Positions 61,118 to 64,000 of a stretch of DNA of 64,000 nucleotides are shown here, one piece after another; the stretch's first letter is position 1, and every line of letters begins with the position of its first letter. This DNA comes from Micavibrio aeruginosavorus_D (GTDB taxonomy: Bacteria > Pseudomonadota > Alphaproteobacteria > Micavibrionales > Micavibrionaceae): contig NZ_CP195303.1 of NCBI RefSeq assembly GCF_051245535.1, forward strand, positions 744,001-808,000, given 5' to 3'. The notes below the pieces were generated by a model. It saw only the letters and a list, made by a program, of their open reading frames with translations, made no database searches and was not told the origin of the DNA. Made by a program: the position numbers and the translations under genes.

Positions 61118-64000
61118 CTATGCTCCTTGTTTAAAGTCGGGTGCTTTTGAAAACATTTTATAAAGGGCAGGCAGAACAATCAGTGTTAACAGGGTGGCCG
61201 TTATCAGGCCTCCAATTACCACAGTAGCCAACGGTTTTTGAACTTCTGCGCCTGTTCCGGTAGCCAAGGCCATAGGGACAAAACCCAGAGATGCCACCAA
61301 AGCAGTCATTAATACGGGGCGAAGGCGTGTAAGTGCGCCATCAACAATCGCAGCCCGTTTCTCCATCCCGCTTTTTACCAGATCATTTATATAGGTAATC
61401 ATAACCAGACCGTTGAGGACGGCTATGCCTGACAAAGCTATAAAGCCTACGGCAGCAGGAATAGAGAAGGGCATATCACGCAAGGCAAGCGTCAATATGC
61501 CGCCTGAAATTGCCAGAGGTACACCACTGAATACCAATAGTGCCTGCCGCGCTGACCCTAATGCCGTAAACAGCATCATAAAAATCAGGAAGAAGCAGGC
61601 CGGAACAACAATCATCAGGCGTTTTTGCGCTGCTACCAAATTCTCAAACTGGCCACCCCAGTCAAGCCAGATTCCCGGCGGCAGTTTTTGCTGCTTATCC
61701 AGAGATTCTTGAGCCTCGGTAACAAATGACCCTATATCGCGGCCACGGACGTTAGCTTGTACCACTACTCGTCTTTTTCCATTCTCACGGCTTATTTGAT
61801 TTGGCCCTTCAGAAAGCTTGAACGATGCGACTTCCTTAAGAGGGACAAAAGCGCCAGATTCGCCGTCTTCATGCGGCACAGGTACAGGAAGATTTTGAAG
61901 GGCTGCAATATCCTGCCGTAAAAATTCAGGCAAGCGGACAACTATGGGGAAACGTCTGTCACCTTCAAATACGAGTCCAGCTTCCTTTCCTCCCACAGCG
62001 GCAGATACAAGATCAAGAACATCGCTTACGTTCAGGCCATATCTGGCAATAGAATCTTTGTTGATATCTATGTCAAGCATGGGAAGGCCGGTTGTCTGCT
62101 CAACTTTTACGTCTGCCGCACCCTTAACACTTCGCAGTACGCTAGCGATTTTGTTCGCTGTATCCGTCATCACACCAAAGTCATCACCGTAAACTTTTAC
62201 AGCGACATCACTTCTGACGCCGGAAATTAGTTCATTGAAACGCATCTGAATGGGCTGGGTATATTCATAGTTATTGCCGGGAACCTGTCCAACCGCTTTA
62301 GCCAGCTTGTTTATAAAATCCGCTTTATCAAGGGATTTGTCAGGCCATTCATCGTGAGGCTTAAGAATTATGAATGTATCGGATACGTTTGGCGGCATCG
62401 GGTCTGCTGCCATTTCTGCCGTTCCCGTTTTTGAATATACAAAAGCCACTTCGGGCAAACTGCTGACAGCTTTTTCGACCTGTAATTGCATAGCCGTAGA
62501 TTCAGATATTCCCGTACTAGGGATTCGCATGGCGTGCATGGCAATGTCTTTTTCATCAAGAGAGGGGATAAACTCTTGGCCTAAACGACTTCCAATTGCC
62601 AAAGAGAACACAAAAAAGGCCATGGCCGCAAAGACAACAAACTTAGGTCGATCCAACGACCAGTTAAGCATGGGGGCGTAGCCCGATTTTGCCTTCAATA
62701 TAATACGGCTTTCCTTCTCTTCTACTTTTCCGGTTATGCACATGGCAATCATGGCTGGCACGAAAGTGATAGACAGGATAAATGCCGCAACCAGAGCAAT
62801 AATTACGGTCATTGCCATAGGTTCAAACATCTTACCTTCAACTCCTGAAAAGGTCAGAAGAGGCAGATAAACTGTAATAATGATAGCCTGACCAAAAACA
62901 GCGGGCTGGATCATCTGGCGGCTGGCATTAAGAACTTCGCTCATGCGTTCTTGTAAGGTCAATAACCGCCCTTCGTGATGCTGCCTTTCAGCGAGTCGGC
63001 GCAAACAGTTCTCCGTGACAATTACTGCGCCATCGACAATCAAACCAAAGTCCAGAGCGCCGAGACTCATAAGATTGGCACTGATACCAGCCTTGAGCAT
63101 ACCCGTAGCTGTCAGCATCATGGTGATGGGGATAACAAGGGCGGTAATCAAAGCCGCCCGTATGTTTCCCAATAGCAGGAATAGAATGACAACAACAAGT
63201 AACGCACCTTCACCAAGATTTTTTTGTACGGTATGAATTGTGGCATCTACAAGCTTTGTGCGATTAAGAACCGTTTTTGCTTTTATGCCTTGGGGCAGGG
63301 ATTTATTTATCTCTGTAATTCTTTCATCTACGGCCTTGGACACAATTCGGCTGTTCTCGCCCTTTAACATCATCGCCGTGCCGACAACAACTTCATGGCC
63401 ATTTTCACTGGCGCTGCCTGTACGAAGCTCCTTGCCAAGCTCAACCGAGGCAACATCCTTGATATAGATAGGGATGCCGCCACGGGTTGAAAGAACAACA
63501 TTTTCTATCTGCTGTATGTCTTCCAGCCGTCCATCAGCGCGAACAACATAAGATTCGCCCTTTTGTTCAAGAAACCCTGCGCCAGTGCTTGTATTGTTCC
63601 TCTCAAGGGATTCAATTACATCAGAAAAGCTAAGACCTAAACCCGCCAGCTTCTGCGGATCGGGCTGGACATGATATTGCTGGGCGTACCCACCTATAGC
63701 GTCAATTTCGGCAACGCCGGGAACAGTTTTTAGCTGCGGCCTGATTATCCAATCCTGCACGGTACGCAGATACATGGCTTTCTCAAAGGCAGTTTTTAGA
63801 ACTCTGCCTTCGGGGGTCGTGTATTCGGACTCTGGATTTTCGTATTCCACAGTCCACATATAGATTTCACCAAGGCCTGTTGAGATAGCGCCCATCCGTG
63901 GCTCTGCGCCTTCCGGTAAGGACTCCTTGGCTTCGGCTAATCGTTCATTGACTTGAGCGCGGGCAAAGTAAATATCAATTTCATCTTTAAAAATGACAGT
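61118..64000 (-). CDS. Heavy-metal RND efflux pump (CusA/CzcA family), 5' end outside window
   Basis: The frame is open from 61118 to the window edge; 960 residues are visible and roughly 80 N-terminal residues lie beyond 64000. The internal Met at 63895 is not the start, because the reading frame continues upstream with coherent sequence (IFKDEIDIYFARAQVNERL). The HME-type proton-relay segment LDFGLIVDGAVIVTEN and the metal-class periplasmic loops are present, as are two halves of the duplication. It exports Cu, Ag, Zn, Co or Cd; the metal cannot be told. The cargo of the putative island. Confidence 0.93.
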   Translation of the reverse strand, partial: TVIFKDEIDIYFARAQVNERLAEAKESLPEGAEPRMGAISTGLGEIYMWTVEYENPESEYTTPEGRVLKTAFEKAMYLRTVQDWIIRPQLKTVPGVAEIDAIGGYAQQYHVQPDPQKLAGLGLSFSDVIESLERNNTSTGAGFLEQKGESYVVRADGRLEDIQQIENVVLSTRGGIPIYIKDVASVELGKELRTGSASENGHEVVVGTAMMLKGENSRIVSKAVDERITEINKSLPQGIKAKTVLNRTKLVDATIHTVQKNLGEGALLVVVILFLLLGNIRAALITALVIPITMMLTATGMLKAGISANLMSLGALDFGLIVDGAVIVTENCLRRLAERQHHEGRLLTLQERMSEVLNASRQMIQPAVFGQAIIITVYLPLLTFSGVEGKMFEPMAMTVIIALVAAFILSITFVPAMIAMCITGKVEEKESRIILKAKSGYAPMLNWSLDRPKFVVFAAMAFFVFSLAIGSRLGQEFIPSLDEKDIAMHAMRIPSTGISESTAMQLQVEKAVSSLPEVAFVYSKTGTAEMAADPMPPNVSDTFIILKPHDEWPDKSLDKADFINKLAKAVGQVPGNNYEYTQPIQMRFNELISGVRSDVAVKVYGDDFGVMTDTANKIASVLRSVKGAADVKVEQTTGLPMLDIDINKDSIARYGLNVSDVLDLVSAAVGGKEAGLVFEGDRRFPIVVRLPEFLRQDIAALQNLPVPVPHEDGESGAFVPLKEVASFKLSEGPNQISRENGKRRVVVQANVRGRDIGSFVTEAQESLDKQQKLPPGIWLDWGGQFENLVAAQKRLMIVVPACFFLIFMMLFTALGSARQALLVFSGVPLAISGGILTLALRDMPFSIPAAVGFIALSGIAVLNGLVMITYINDLVKSGMEKRAAIVDGALTRLRPVLMTALVASLGFVPMALATGTGAEVQKPLATVVIGGLITATLLTLIVLPALYKMFSKAPDFKQGA

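Noticed and set aside
1..64000. CRISPR array, insertion sequence or rRNA operon
   Set aside because: No regularly spaced repeats, transposase or rRNA sequence was seen anywhere.

Overview
The window looks like chromosome of a mid-GC alphaproteobacterium. Evidence: a CcrM-type GANTC methyltransferase next to rnhB, the rplU-rpmA-obgE operon, a divergent mutY/dciA pair, and signature-free Gram-negative envelope systems (T1SS, RND pumps, porin). A Micavibrio-like lineage is a plausible guess from gene content, but that is inference; no rRNA lies in the window.

Layout. 1-5.5 kb: the 5' part of a very Pro/Ala-rich exported protein, suhB, dciA, mutY (start codons of the last two overlap on opposite strands) and an exported protein of unknown function. 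5.5-7.5 kb: ccrM and rnhB, separated by 165 bp that hold nine GANTC sites. 7.5-11.4 kb: an unknown protein and pepN, surrounded by three large palindromic intergenic repeats. 11.4-16.4 kb: obgE-rpmA-rplU, a histidine kinase/response regulator pair and an MscS channel. 16.4-25.7 kb: a putative sigma-54-driven operon encoding a 932-residue acidic Gly/Leu/Asp repeat protein, two degenerate ABC exporters, an HlyD-type adaptor and a receiver-ATPase regulator. 25.8-32.8 kb: an RND efflux pair, an aldo-keto reductase and a SulP transporter.

33.5-40.1 kb: a tightly packed six-gene operon (cysteine desulfurase-like, CooC/ParA-like ATPase, PLP fold-III decarboxylase-like, cysteine synthase-rhodanese fusion, Zur-like repressor, OYE-type reductase). 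Its promoter has a TATAAC -10 box inside a Zur/Fur-like palindrome. I think this is the best candidate for an undescribed system. Just upstream are a His-rich membrane protein and a small DUF2946-like membrane protein. 41.7-50.9 kb: AI-2E-family permease, M48 lipoprotein protease, then an arginine-dependent acid-resistance locus (APC permease, porin, adiA, adiC) closed by a strong terminator. 50.9-58.5 kb: CBS protein, a multi-repeat peptidoglycan amidase, nhaA, a divergent PEP carboxylase and a membrane protein.

58.5-64 kb: an AT-richer membrane protein with a VasI-like tail, a strong terminator, then a 3' fragment of tRNA-Ser(TGA) that looks like an attachment-site scar. To its right the sequence becomes AT-rich and carries metal-resistance cargo (YHS/TRASH-like protein, four-EF-hand protein, CusA/CzcA-type RND pump running off the edge). 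I read this as the left end of a genomic island whose intact tRNA and integrase should lie beyond 64 kb.
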